A stretch of DNA of 18,918 bases. It comes from an uncultured Elusimicrobia bacterium (lineage in GTDB: Bacteria; RUG730). A program made the translations under genes and the position numbers. Positions 1 through 7,788 of the stretch are shown here, piece after piece. Position 1 is the first letter of the stretch. Each line of letters begins with the position of its first letter. The notes below the pieces were generated by a model, which was not told where the DNA came from, searched no databases, and was given only the letters and a program-made list of their open reading frames with translations. The stretch is taken from positions 1 to 18,918 of the forward strand of contig ONXP01000078.1 in the NCBI GenBank assembly GCA_900321865.1, given 5' to 3'.

Positions 1-183
1 AAAACATCTGGAATAATATTTAATGGTTACGATAAAAAAAATATTATTCACGAAGACAATATAAAAATTATACTAAATTTTACCAATCTGCCACTTTTAG
101 CAAAAGTTAAATTTAACGATAAAAATATAATTTTTGAGAAAAATATCGATATAAAAAATATTTATAAGGAGATAGCTTTTTGA
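1..183 (+). CDS. bioD: Dethiobiotin synthetase, C-terminal fragment
   Basis: The reading frame is open from base 1 to a TGA at 181-183 and gives about 60 residues, so only the end of the gene is in the window. It opens with GIIFNGYD followed by a stretch ending TNLPLLAKVKF. This matches the C-terminal region of BioD, where a strand with a conserved Asn (nucleotide binding) is followed by 'T.lPlLg.vp'. BioD makes dethiobiotin from 7,8-diaminopelargonate, CO2 and ATP in the cytoplasm, the step between BioA and BioB. The stop overlaps the TTG start of bioA by 4 nt (TTGA), which implies translational coupling and supports the identity. The catalytic P-loop half lies outside the window, so the call rests on a short tail plus context. 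Confidence 0.72.
   Translation, partial: KTSGIIFNGYDKKNIIHEDNIKIILNFTNLPLLAKVKFNDKNIIFEKNIDIKNIYKEIAF
166..171 (+). promoter_or_regulatory. Ribosome binding site deciding the TTG start of bioA
   Basis: AAGGAG lies 8 nt upstream of TTG at 180, inside the end of bioD. No ATG or GTG is available near the conserved N-terminus, so this site fixes TTG as the start and links bioA translation to bioD. Confidence 0.8.
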
Positions 184-1370
184 TTTGGTATCCTTATACT
201 CAGATGAAAAATATGCCTACACCTTTTAAAGTTGTTGGAGGGAAAGGGGTTTATTTACACACAGATAAAAAAAAGTTAATAGATTCAATTTCGTCTTGGT
301 GGTGCAAAATTTATGGTTATCATAATGAAATCTTAGATAAAGCCTTGATAGATCAGGTTAAAAAAATTTCTCATGTAATGCTGGCAGGTTTGGAACACGA
401 GCCTATAAAAATGCTTTCTAAAAAGTTAGAGGAATTTTTGCCAGGTGATTTAAACTACACTTTTTTTTCTGATTCTGGATCAGTCGGAGTAGAAATTGCT
501 ATAAAAATGGCTATTCAATTTCAAAAAAACAGAAATTATAAAAGAAATAAAATTTTAGCTTTAAAAAATGCTTATCACGGCGATACTTTTATGGCGATGG
601 CAGTCAGCGATAATGAATTGTATCACAAGGCTTTTTTTAATAAAACTTTTGATGTCTTGCATATTGATACAAAAATAGAAGATTTAGAAAATGCTTTTAA
701 AACTATGGGAGAGGAATTTTCTTGTTTTATTTTAGAGCCAATGTTGCAATGTGCGGGTGGTTTTCGAATTTATGATAAAAAATTTCTAGAAAGAGCTAGA
801 GTTTTATGTGATAAATATGAAGTAGTTTTGATCTTTGATGAAGTGGCTACGGGATTTGGAAGGACTGGAAATAGATTCGTTTCGGATTTGGTTTTGCCTG
901 ATATTATTGTAATAGGGAAGGCCTTGACTGGCGGATACATGGGACATGCTGCGACTATCACAAGTAAAAAGATTTTTGATGGATTTTATGGCGACGAGCC
1001 TTCTATTGCATTTAATCATGGACCAACATTTATGGGAAATCCTTTGGCGACTAGGATGGCATTAGAATCTATAAATATTTTTGAAAAAGAAAATTTTCTT
1101 GAAAAAGTAAAAAATATTGAAAAAATTATAAAAAAGGAATTTTTTAGTTATTCTCATCCTAATGTTTCGGAAATTAGAATTCTTGGGGCTTGTTTTTGTA
1201 TAGAATTAAAAAATAATGAGAATATAAAAAGTTTTGTCAATTTTGCTTATGATAGAGGAATTTTTGCCAGACCTTTTGGAAATTATATTTATGCAATGCC
1301 TCCATATATCATAAAAGAAGAAGAATTAGTGAAAATTATTAGTGTTATGAAAGAATTTTTAAACAAATAA
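180..1370 (+). CDS. bioA: Adenosylmethionine-8-amino-7-oxononanoate aminotransferase
   Basis: This is a PLP-dependent class III aminotransferase of biotin synthesis. It transfers an amino group from S-adenosylmethionine to KAPA to give 7,8-diaminopelargonate. Family signatures are complete: YPYTQ near the N-terminus, SSWW at residues 38-41, FSDSGS, YHGDTF, the DEVATGFGRTG block with PLP-contacting Asp220, the Schiff-base lysine in GKALTGG (Lys247), and HGPTFMGNP. SSWW and GKALTGG separate it from other class III aminotransferases. At 396 residues it is slightly shorter than the usual 420-430. The start is TTG at 180, with an AAGGAG site at 166-171 and 8-nt spacing; it overlaps the bioD stop by 4 nt. 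bamA follows after 30 nt. Confidence 0.95.
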   Translation: MIWYPYTQMKNMPTPFKVVGGKGVYLHTDKKKLIDSISSWWCKIYGYHNEILDKALIDQVKKISHVMLAGLEHEPIKMLSKKLEEFLPGDLNYTFFSDSGSVGVEIAIKMAIQFQKNRNYKRNKILALKNAYHGDTFMAMAVSDNELYHKAFFNKTFDVLHIDTKIEDLENAFKTMGEEFSCFILEPMLQCAGGFRIYDKKFLERARVLCDKYEVVLIFDEVATGFGRTGNRFVSDLVLPDIIVIGKALTGGYMGHAATITSKKIFDGFYGDEPSIAFNHGPTFMGNPLATRMALESINIFEKENFLEKVKNIEKIIKKEFFSYSHPNVSEIRILGACFCIELKNNENIKSFVNFAYDRGIFARPFGNYIYAMPPYIIKEEELVKIISVMKEFLNK

Positions 1371-1400
1371 ATATTTTTTATAAAAATAAACGGATTAAAT

Positions 1401-3788
1401 ATGAAATTTTTGTCTAAATATATGTTTTTTGTGTTTTTTTTGTTTTTGTGTTTTACAAATTATTTATTTTCTGAAAATAATAATATTTTGGAAATAAAGT
1501 TAGAAGGGCTTTCTAATTATTCTGAATCTATAGTTTTAAAGGAAATTAAAAGCAAAAAAAAAGAAATATTAGATTCAAAAAAGGTAGAAGAAGATATAAA
1601 AAGTATTTTAGATACTGGATATTTTAGTGATATTTCTACCTATACTCAGGAAACTTCTAAGGGAATAATTTTGGTATATAAAGTTGTAGAAAAGCCTATG
1701 ATACACGCTATAAAATTTATCGGCAATGATAAGTTTACCAAAAGTAATTTAATGAACCAAATCACATCAAAAAGTGAAACCAAAAAAGATGAAAGATTAG
1801 AAGATAATAAAAATAATGTAGACAAAAAAATAAAAAAATTGCAGAAACAAATAGACATAAAACCTAAAAATTATTATGACGAAACAGAAATTATGTTAGC
1901 AAAAGATAAAATAGAAAGTTTTTTGAAAGAAGAAGGATATATTGATTCTTCTGTTGATTATATTGTTACAGAAATCCCGGATAAAAATATGTGTGATATC
2001 ACTTTTTATGTTTCGGAAGGAAATATTTTTGTTCTAAAAGATATTGATATAAAAGGGGTTACAGAATTTAAATTAAAAAAAATATTAAAACTCTTTGGCC
2101 TAAAAAAGAAAAAAGTTTTTAAAGAAGGTCTTTATAAAAAAGGCATTAACAACATAAAAGCTCTTTATAAAGAGGAAGGTTTCTTAGATATAAATATTGT
2201 AGAAAAGGATAGAATTCTTTCGGAAGATAAAAAAGAAATTTCGCTGTTTTTAGAATTTGACGAAGGCTCTATATATAATATTAGAAATATAGACTTTGTT
2301 GGAAATGAAAAAATTTCTACTCTGGAACTAAAAAATTTATTAGAAATAAAGTCAGGAGATTATTTTAAAGAATCAAAATTTGAAATTAGTTTGTATAAAA
2401 TCAGAAATTATTATGCAGAAAAAGGCTATATTAGATCGAACATAGATGCTGAAATTATTTATGATTCAAAGGAAACTGTCAGCATAAAATTTAATATTGT
2501 AGAAAATAATATTGTCTATATTGATAGAATTTATATCGAAGGGAATAATATAACTAAAGATTATGTGATCAGACGAGAATTCGTTGTAAAAGAAAAATCA
2601 ATTTTTGATCTAAATAAAGTAAAAAGAACTCAGGAAAAAATATTTAATTTAGGTTTTTTCAAAGATATTAATATCGATATGGAATCTAAAACTGATGATA
2701 AAATAGATTTAGTATTTAAAGTAGAAGAACAGCCAACCGGTATGGCGACAGTAGGTGGTGGATATAGCTCTGAAGATGGAGTAATAGGGACGATGCAACT
2801 TAGCAAAAATAACCTTTTTGGTCGTGGGCAAAAAGTTAATTTGCTTTGGGAATTTGGTAAAACCAGGCAAAATTATCAACTAAATTTTACAGATCCTTAT
2901 ATATTTAAATCTAATATTGCATTTGGAATAGATATATTCAATATGAAAAGATATAGAGATTATGTTTATACCCAAGATTCTGGATATACTAGAACAGATG
3001 TTTATCGTGAATATCACAAAGGTGGTGCTGTAAAATTTGGAAAAAAAATATTTACTAATAGTAATATCAGTCTGGGATATTCTTTTGATAGAGTAGAAAT
3101 AACTGATGTTGATGATGATCCGTCTATTAGACATAAAATTTTGCAAGATGAAAGCGATAAAGGAGTGCAGGATACTAGTAGTATTACCTTGACTTTATAT
3201 AGAGATACGAGAGATAATATTTACTATACGAAAAGAGGAAATTTTGAAAAAATAGCAATCAAAAAAGCAGGAACTATTTTAGGCGGAAATAATGATTTTA
3301 TAAAAGTTTTAACGAATGGTAGTATATTTTTCCCATTATTTTGGGAATTTGTTTTAGCTTTTAATGTGGATTTAGGGTTTGTAAAAGAGATAGACAATTC
3401 TATAAATGTCCCTATATACGAAAGATTCTTTATAGGAGGAGCTGATAGTGTTAGGGGATATGATTATAGAGGGGATATAGGGCCAGATGAAGGTGGAAAT
3501 TATAGGATGGTTTATAATATAGAATATAAATTTCCTATAGTTAGAGAGAAAAAGCAGACAATACTTCAAGGGGTGTTTTTCTTTGACCTGGGGGGAGCTT
3601 GGAGCAAAAAAAGAGATGTAAAGTTTAAAATCGGAGAAGATGAAGATAAAATGAAACGAGGTTTTGGGTTTGGGATAAGATTTACTACTCCAGTTTTTCC
3701 TATTAGATTAGATTGGGGATACGGTCTAGATAAAGAAGAAGGCGAAAAACCTTCACAGTTTTATTTTACAATTGGACAATTATTTTGA
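1401..3788 (+). CDS. bamA: Outer membrane protein assembly factor BamA (Omp85)
   Basis: BamA is the core of the machine that inserts beta-barrel proteins into the outer membrane. The 795-residue product starts with a Sec signal peptide (hydrophobic core about 7-23). Five POTRA-like repeats follow, at roughly 27-98, 99-208, 209-289, 290-369 and 370-446, several with the helix pattern 'K..YKEEGF/Y'. A beta-barrel runs from about 448 to the end. The barrel opens with GGGYSSEDG and a NLFGRGQ motif, carries the Omp85 VRGY signature at 684-687, and ends in phenylalanine as expected of a beta-signal. POTRA2 carries a Lys/Asp/Asn-rich insertion at about 122-157. No clear SD precedes the ATG. It sits between bioA and panD, an unusual position, since bamA more often neighbours skp, lpx or rseP genes. 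Confidence 0.93.
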   Translation: MKFLSKYMFFVFFLFLCFTNYLFSENNNILEIKLEGLSNYSESIVLKEIKSKKKEILDSKKVEEDIKSILDTGYFSDISTYTQETSKGIILVYKVVEKPMIHAIKFIGNDKFTKSNLMNQITSKSETKKDERLEDNKNNVDKKIKKLQKQIDIKPKNYYDETEIMLAKDKIESFLKEEGYIDSSVDYIVTEIPDKNMCDITFYVSEGNIFVLKDIDIKGVTEFKLKKILKLFGLKKKKVFKEGLYKKGINNIKALYKEEGFLDINIVEKDRILSEDKKEISLFLEFDEGSIYNIRNIDFVGNEKISTLELKNLLEIKSGDYFKESKFEISLYKIRNYYAEKGYIRSNIDAEIIYDSKETVSIKFNIVENNIVYIDRIYIEGNNITKDYVIRREFVVKEKSIFDLNKVKRTQEKIFNLGFFKDINIDMESKTDDKIDLVFKVEEQPTGMATVGGGYSSEDGVIGTMQLSKNNLFGRGQKVNLLWEFGKTRQNYQLNFTDPYIFKSNIAFGIDIFNMKRYRDYVYTQDSGYTRTDVYREYHKGGAVKFGKKIFTNSNISLGYSFDRVEITDVDDDPSIRHKILQDESDKGVQDTSSITLTLYRDTRDNIYYTKRGNFEKIAIKKAGTILGGNNDFIKVLTNGSIFFPLFWEFVLAFNVDLGFVKEIDNSINVPIYERFFIGGADSVRGYDYRGDIGPDEGGNYRMVYNIEYKFPIVREKKQTILQGVFFFDLGGAWSKKRDVKFKIGEDEDKMKRGFGFGIRFTTPVFPIRLDWGYGLDKEEGEKPSQFYFTIGQLF

Positions 3789-3858
3789 AAAAGTTTATAT
3801 TTTTAATATAAATAAAATGATTTTAAATAAAATTTAAAAGAATAGTTTGGAGAAAAAA

Positions 3859-4188
3859 ATGTTTAGGTTTATGGTAAAATCAAAAATAGAAAGAGCAGTT
3901 GTTAGTGATATAAACTTAGAATATCGTGGGAGCATTGGAATAGATTTAGACTGGATAGAAAAAGCAGATCTTTTGATTGGGGAAAAGGTTCAAGTTGTTA
4001 ATCTTAATAATGGAGAAAGACTAGAGACATATGTAGTGGAGGCTCCTAGAGGTAGCAAAAAAATTCAGCTCTTTGGCCCTGCAGCGAGAAAAGGAATGCT
4101 AGGTGATAAAGTGACAATTATTTCTTATGTTATGATAGATAATAAAGAAGCAAAAAATTTAAAACCAAAAGTTGTTTCCGGAGAATAA
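3859..4188 (+). CDS. panD: Aspartate 1-decarboxylase (pyruvoyl enzyme)
   Basis: PanD converts L-aspartate to beta-alanine, the amine half of pantothenate. It cleaves itself between Gly and Ser to form a pyruvoyl cofactor. I chose ATG at 3859 over an in-frame TTG at 3847: TTGGAG at 3847-3852 is then an SD with 6-nt spacing, and numbering becomes identical to the E. coli enzyme. With that start (109 residues) Gly24-Ser25 is the cleavage site in YRGS, and Lys9, Arg54, Thr57 and Tyr58 fall at the positions known for E. coli PanD. The NNGERLETY and GPAARKG blocks also fit. bioB follows after 12 nt. The partner panB is on the other strand at 14766-15566; panC and panE are not in the window. Confidence 0.96.
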   Translation: MFRFMVKSKIERAVVSDINLEYRGSIGIDLDWIEKADLLIGEKVQVVNLNNGERLETYVVEAPRGSKKIQLFGPAARKGMLGDKVTIISYVMIDNKEAKNLKPKVVSGE

Positions 4189-4200
4189 AAAGTTTAGAAA

Positions 4201-5118
4201 ATGAAAAATTTAGAATATTTGTCAAAATCTTTAACAGAGCTTTTAGATGAAGCGAATAAAACCAGAAAAAAGTATAATGTTTATGATTTAGAAATTTGTT
4301 CTATAATGAATGCCAAATCTGGAAAATGCAGTGAAGATTGTGCATATTGTGCCCAGTCTAGCTTTAATGAAACTAATGCAAAGGTTTATCCATTAAAAAG
4401 TGAAAAAGAAATCATAGAAAAAGCTATTTTTGCAGAAAAAAATGGAGCTGATAGATTTGGGATAGTGACTAGTGGAAACAATTTGAGCGATGAAGAAATA
4501 GAAATTATTTCTAGAGCTATCAAATATATTACAGAAAATTTTAAAATAAAAGTCTGTGGATCTTTGGGCAATCTTTCGATTGAGAAATTAGAAAAATTAA
4601 AAGTATCTGGAATGGATAGGTATCATCACAATATAGAAACCAGCAAATCTTTTTATAAAAAAATAGTTTCAACCCACTCTTTTGAAGATAGAATAGAGAC
4701 TATTAAAAGAGCAAAATCTTTAGGTTTCTCAGTATGTTCTGGCGGAATTTTGGGTCTTGGAGAATCCTTTGAGGATAGAATAGAAATGGCGAATATTTTA
4801 TCAGATTTAGATGTTGATTCTGTTCCTATAAATATTTTAATTAGAATAGATGGAATAAAATTATCTGGTAATGAGCCTATGCCTTATATTGACATAATCA
4901 AAACTATTGCAATTTTTAGAATTATTTTAAAAGATAAAAACATTAGATTTTGTGGTGGAAGAGAATTAAATTTAAAAGATTTTCAGGGAATGGGATTTTT
5001 AGCTGGGGCAAATGGCATTATGATAGGAGGTTATTTGACGAATTCTGGTAGAGACATTTCTGACGATCAAAAATTAATAGTAGAAGTAAAAAGACTCTTT
5101 GAAGCTTTAAAAAATTGA
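4201..5118 (+). CDS. bioB: Biotin synthase with rearranged auxiliary-cluster cysteines
   Basis: BioB is a radical SAM enzyme that inserts sulfur into dethiobiotin. The 305-residue product has the CxxxCxxC motif at Cys43, Cys47 and Cys50 for the SAM-binding 4Fe-4S cluster, and the family blocks RYHHNIETS, VCSGGILGLGE, DSVPIN and GGRE. The auxiliary-cluster residues differ from the E. coli type. The equivalent of E. coli Cys97 is Gly87, while Cys119 and Cys179 match Cys128 and Cys188. The segment holding the Arg260 equivalent (Arg254) has gained Cys251. A set with one lost and one gained cysteine suggests a different auxiliary iron-sulfur cluster, as reported for biotin synthases of some strict anaerobes. 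It lies 12 nt behind panD without a clear SD, probably translated by coupling. Confidence 0.95.
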   Translation: MKNLEYLSKSLTELLDEANKTRKKYNVYDLEICSIMNAKSGKCSEDCAYCAQSSFNETNAKVYPLKSEKEIIEKAIFAEKNGADRFGIVTSGNNLSDEEIEIISRAIKYITENFKIKVCGSLGNLSIEKLEKLKVSGMDRYHHNIETSKSFYKKIVSTHSFEDRIETIKRAKSLGFSVCSGGILGLGESFEDRIEMANILSDLDVDSVPINILIRIDGIKLSGNEPMPYIDIIKTIAIFRIILKDKNIRFCGGRELNLKDFQGMGFLAGANGIMIGGYLTNSGRDISDDQKLIVEVKRLFEALKN

Positions 5119-5160
5119 GTTAATATATAAATATATTATTATTATATAAAGGATTTTTTA

Positions 5161-7347
5161 ATGGGAAAAACTGCAGTTATGTTTTTGTGGCATAATCATC
5201 AGCCTTTTTATAAGGATGAAAAGGCTGGAATTTATTCTCTGCCGTGGGTTAGACTTCATGCAGTAAAAGATTATTATGATACTTTACTTTTGCTTGAAAA
5301 ACATAAAAATATAAAGATGAATTTTAATCTTGTCCCATCACTAATTTATCAAATAAACGATTATGTATTAAATGGCTCACGGGATATTTTTTTTATTATA
5401 TCTAAAAAACCGGTATCTACTTTAACCAATAAAGATAAATATTTTTTGCTAAAAAATTTTTTTATGTGCAATTTTTCTACAATGATTGACATTTATCCTA
5501 GGTATAAAGAGCTTTTAGATATTCGTTCAAGAAATTTAAATTTGAATGAATTTTCTTTAGAAAAATTTTTAAGCGACGATAAATTAAAAAATTTAGATGA
5601 AAATTATTATAGAGATTTAATTACTTGGTATAATTTGACATGGATTGATCAGTCTTTTAGAAAATTAGAAGAATTTAAATTTTTAAATGAGCTGATAATA
5701 AAGGGTAAAAATTTTACAGAAGAAGAAAAAAATTTAGTTTTAGATTCTCATATAGAGATTATGAAAAAAATTCTTCCTATGTATAAAAAATTGTTAGACT
5801 TAGGACAAATAGAAATATCTACTACTCCATTTTTTCATCCAATTTTGCCATTACTTGTAGATAGTTCTGTATCGCAAGTTTCGGAGCCTAATAGACCTAA
5901 ACCAGAAAACACTTTTAGATTTTATGAAGATGCAAAAGAGCAAATAAAAAAAGGCATTTCTTATTATGAAGAAGTTTTTAAAGTTAGGCCAAACGGGATG
6001 TGGCCTTCTGAAGGGTCAGTTTCAAATGATGTTTTAGATCTCATTTTAAAAAATGGGATAAAATGGGTTGCGACAGATGAAGAAGTTTTGTTTCATTCTA
6101 TAAATAATTTTGATAAAAACAATTTGTATTACGAATATACTTATAAAGATCTTTCATTATTTTTTAGAGATAAAAAATTGTCTGATTTAATAGGATTTTC
6201 TTACTCAAAAATGTCTGCACTTGATGCTGTTAACAATTTTTTTTCGAATTTGTATGAAATTAGAAATAGATTTCAAAATAAAGACGATATAATTATTCCA
6301 ATAATTTTAGATGGAGAAAATTGTTGGGAATATTTTCCAAATGATGGGAATGATTTTTTAGAAGAATTATACACTAGATTTGAAAATAGCGAGGATTTTG
6401 AAACTGTAAAAGTCTCTGATTTTATGCTTAGAAAAAAAGAAAAAAAGATAATAAATAGCATTTATCCTGCATCTTGGATAAATCATAATTTTGATATTTG
6501 GATAGGCAATGAAGAAGATAATAAAGCCTGGGATTTGCTTTATAAAACTAGAAATTTTATAAAAGAAAAAAAAGAAAAATTAATTTTAGAAAAAAAATAC
6601 GATACATTGTCATATTCAAAATTGGTTTTTGATGCGATGCACGAGATTTATGTAGCTGAGGGAAGTGACTGGTTTTGGTGGTATGGAGATGACCATAATT
6701 CTGACAATGATAAAGATTTTGATGAGCTTTTTAGAGGACATTTGATAAATGTTTATAAAATATTTGGCGAATATGCTCCTAGTGAATTTTATGAACCTAT
6801 AAGTAAAACTTCAAAGGAAACCTTATCCCAAGAATTTTTGCCTATTGTAGGGAATATAAATCCGACAATTGATGGAAAAGAAACTAATTTCTTTGAGTGG
6901 TATAATGCAGGAAGACTTATTACTAATAAATTTGGCAATGCAATGCATCAGGCTAATAGAATAATAGAAAAATTTTATTTTGGCTATGGTGATGACGATT
7001 TTTATTTTAGATTAGATATAAACAAAAATGAAAATAATTTTTTTATAGATTTTGATATTTTCCCTATTTTTAAGATTATGTTGATCGTGAGAAACAAAGA
7101 AATTGTATCTTATATTGTTAACGAAAATGATACTCTTAATATAGAGGCTATAGGTGGTATTATAAAGTTTTCAGATATAATAGAGTGCAAAATTCCTTTA
7201 GATATTACGAAAAAATTTTATCACAAACCTATAGATTTTACTACAATAGATCTAAAAATAAAAGTAAAATTAGACATAAAAGGTGTTATTTTAGAAGAAT
7301 ATCCATTCGGCATCAATAGATTAAAAATAAATAATAAATTTTATTAG
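5161..7347 (+). CDS. Glycoside hydrolase family 57 protein (alpha-glucan acting)
   Basis: GH57 enzymes are retaining alpha-amylases, amylopullulanases, 4-alpha-glucanotransferases or branching enzymes acting on starch- or glycogen-like glucans. The 728-residue product starts with the GH57 motif HNHQPFY (His11-His13) and a PWVRLHAVKDYY block. The motif GMWPSEG places the likely nucleophile at Glu284, and LDGENCWEYF places the likely acid/base at Asp384. A later SDWFWWYGDDH block and a beta-sandwich-like C-terminal part (from about 600) resemble the long amylopullulanase-like GH57 proteins of anaerobes. No signal peptide is present, so it is probably cytoplasmic and acts on internal polyglucan. 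An AAAGGA site at 5148-5153 precedes the ATG by 7 nt. Which glucan reaction it performs cannot be decided from motifs. Confidence 0.9.
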   Translation: MGKTAVMFLWHNHQPFYKDEKAGIYSLPWVRLHAVKDYYDTLLLLEKHKNIKMNFNLVPSLIYQINDYVLNGSRDIFFIISKKPVSTLTNKDKYFLLKNFFMCNFSTMIDIYPRYKELLDIRSRNLNLNEFSLEKFLSDDKLKNLDENYYRDLITWYNLTWIDQSFRKLEEFKFLNELIIKGKNFTEEEKNLVLDSHIEIMKKILPMYKKLLDLGQIEISTTPFFHPILPLLVDSSVSQVSEPNRPKPENTFRFYEDAKEQIKKGISYYEEVFKVRPNGMWPSEGSVSNDVLDLILKNGIKWVATDEEVLFHSINNFDKNNLYYEYTYKDLSLFFRDKKLSDLIGFSYSKMSALDAVNNFFSNLYEIRNRFQNKDDIIIPIILDGENCWEYFPNDGNDFLEELYTRFENSEDFETVKVSDFMLRKKEKKIINSIYPASWINHNFDIWIGNEEDNKAWDLLYKTRNFIKEKKEKLILEKKYDTLSYSKLVFDAMHEIYVAEGSDWFWWYGDDHNSDNDKDFDELFRGHLINVYKIFGEYAPSEFYEPISKTSKETLSQEFLPIVGNINPTIDGKETNFFEWYNAGRLITNKFGNAMHQANRIIEKFYFGYGDDDFYFRLDINKNENNFFIDFDIFPIFKIMLIVRNKEIVSYIVNENDTLNIEAIGGIIKFSDIIECKIPLDITKKFYHKPIDFTTIDLKIKVKLDIKGVILEEYPFGINRLKINNKFY

Positions 7348-7371
7348 TTCATAAATAAAGGAAGTAATTTT

Positions 7372-7773
7372 ATGGTATTTTTTTTAATGATAATAATTTC
7401 TTTATCTCTAATTTGGTTTTTAACAGATATTATAAAAGATTATTTTTTTCACATAAAAAACGAAAGTTTTATAGCTTCCGAGTTTTTTGATAAAAATAAA
7501 ATTAAGTTTTTTATTAAAAAGTTCATATTTTCTTTGATAAAGGCACTTACTTTAATTTTTGTATATATTATTATTTATTCATCTCTCGATAGTGGAATGT
7601 TTGTTAATGCAGTAGTTTTTTATTTAATTATAATTGCAATAAAAATTGTTCCTGAATTTTTGTTTTTATTTCAAAGATCCAGCATTCCTAAAAGAGTAAT
7701 TTTTATAGAAATTTGTTCTTGTTTGATAGAATATTTAGTTGTATCGTTTATTTTGACAATTTTAATGAGCTAG
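7372..7773 (+). CDS. Small integral membrane protein of unknown function
   Basis: I do not recognise this 133-residue protein. It is strongly hydrophobic, with four likely membrane segments at about 2-20, 52-70, 77-99 and 109-131. They are separated by a basic loop around 40-50 (DKNKIKFFIKK) and a short polar turn near 101-106 (RSSIPKR). There is no cysteine pair, no obvious catalytic motif and no signal cleavage site. It is a real gene rather than a chance frame: AAAGGAAG at 7358-7365 lies 6 nt before the ATG, it fits exactly between the GH57 gene (24-nt gap) and purH (15-nt gap), and codon use matches the neighbours. It may be cotranscribed with both, but that does not reveal a role. Confidence 0.78.
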   Translation: MVFFLMIIISLSLIWFLTDIIKDYFFHIKNESFIASEFFDKNKIKFFIKKFIFSLIKALTLIFVYIIIYSSLDSGMFVNAVVFYLIIIAIKIVPEFLFLFQRSSIPKRVIFIEICSCLIEYLVVSFILTILMS

Positions 7774-7788
7774 TTTTTTGAGGTTTAT

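Noticed and set aside
3847-3858. TTG at 3847 as the start of panD (113 residues)
   Set aside because: TTGGAG here is better read as the SD. ATG 3859 gives exact E. coli numbering for Lys9, Gly24-Ser25, Arg54 and Tyr58.
5119-5160. Promoter TTGAGT...TATTAT in front of the GH57 gene
   Set aside because: Spacing does not reach 16-18 nt for any good pair, and the stretch is almost pure A/T, where such matches are uninformative.
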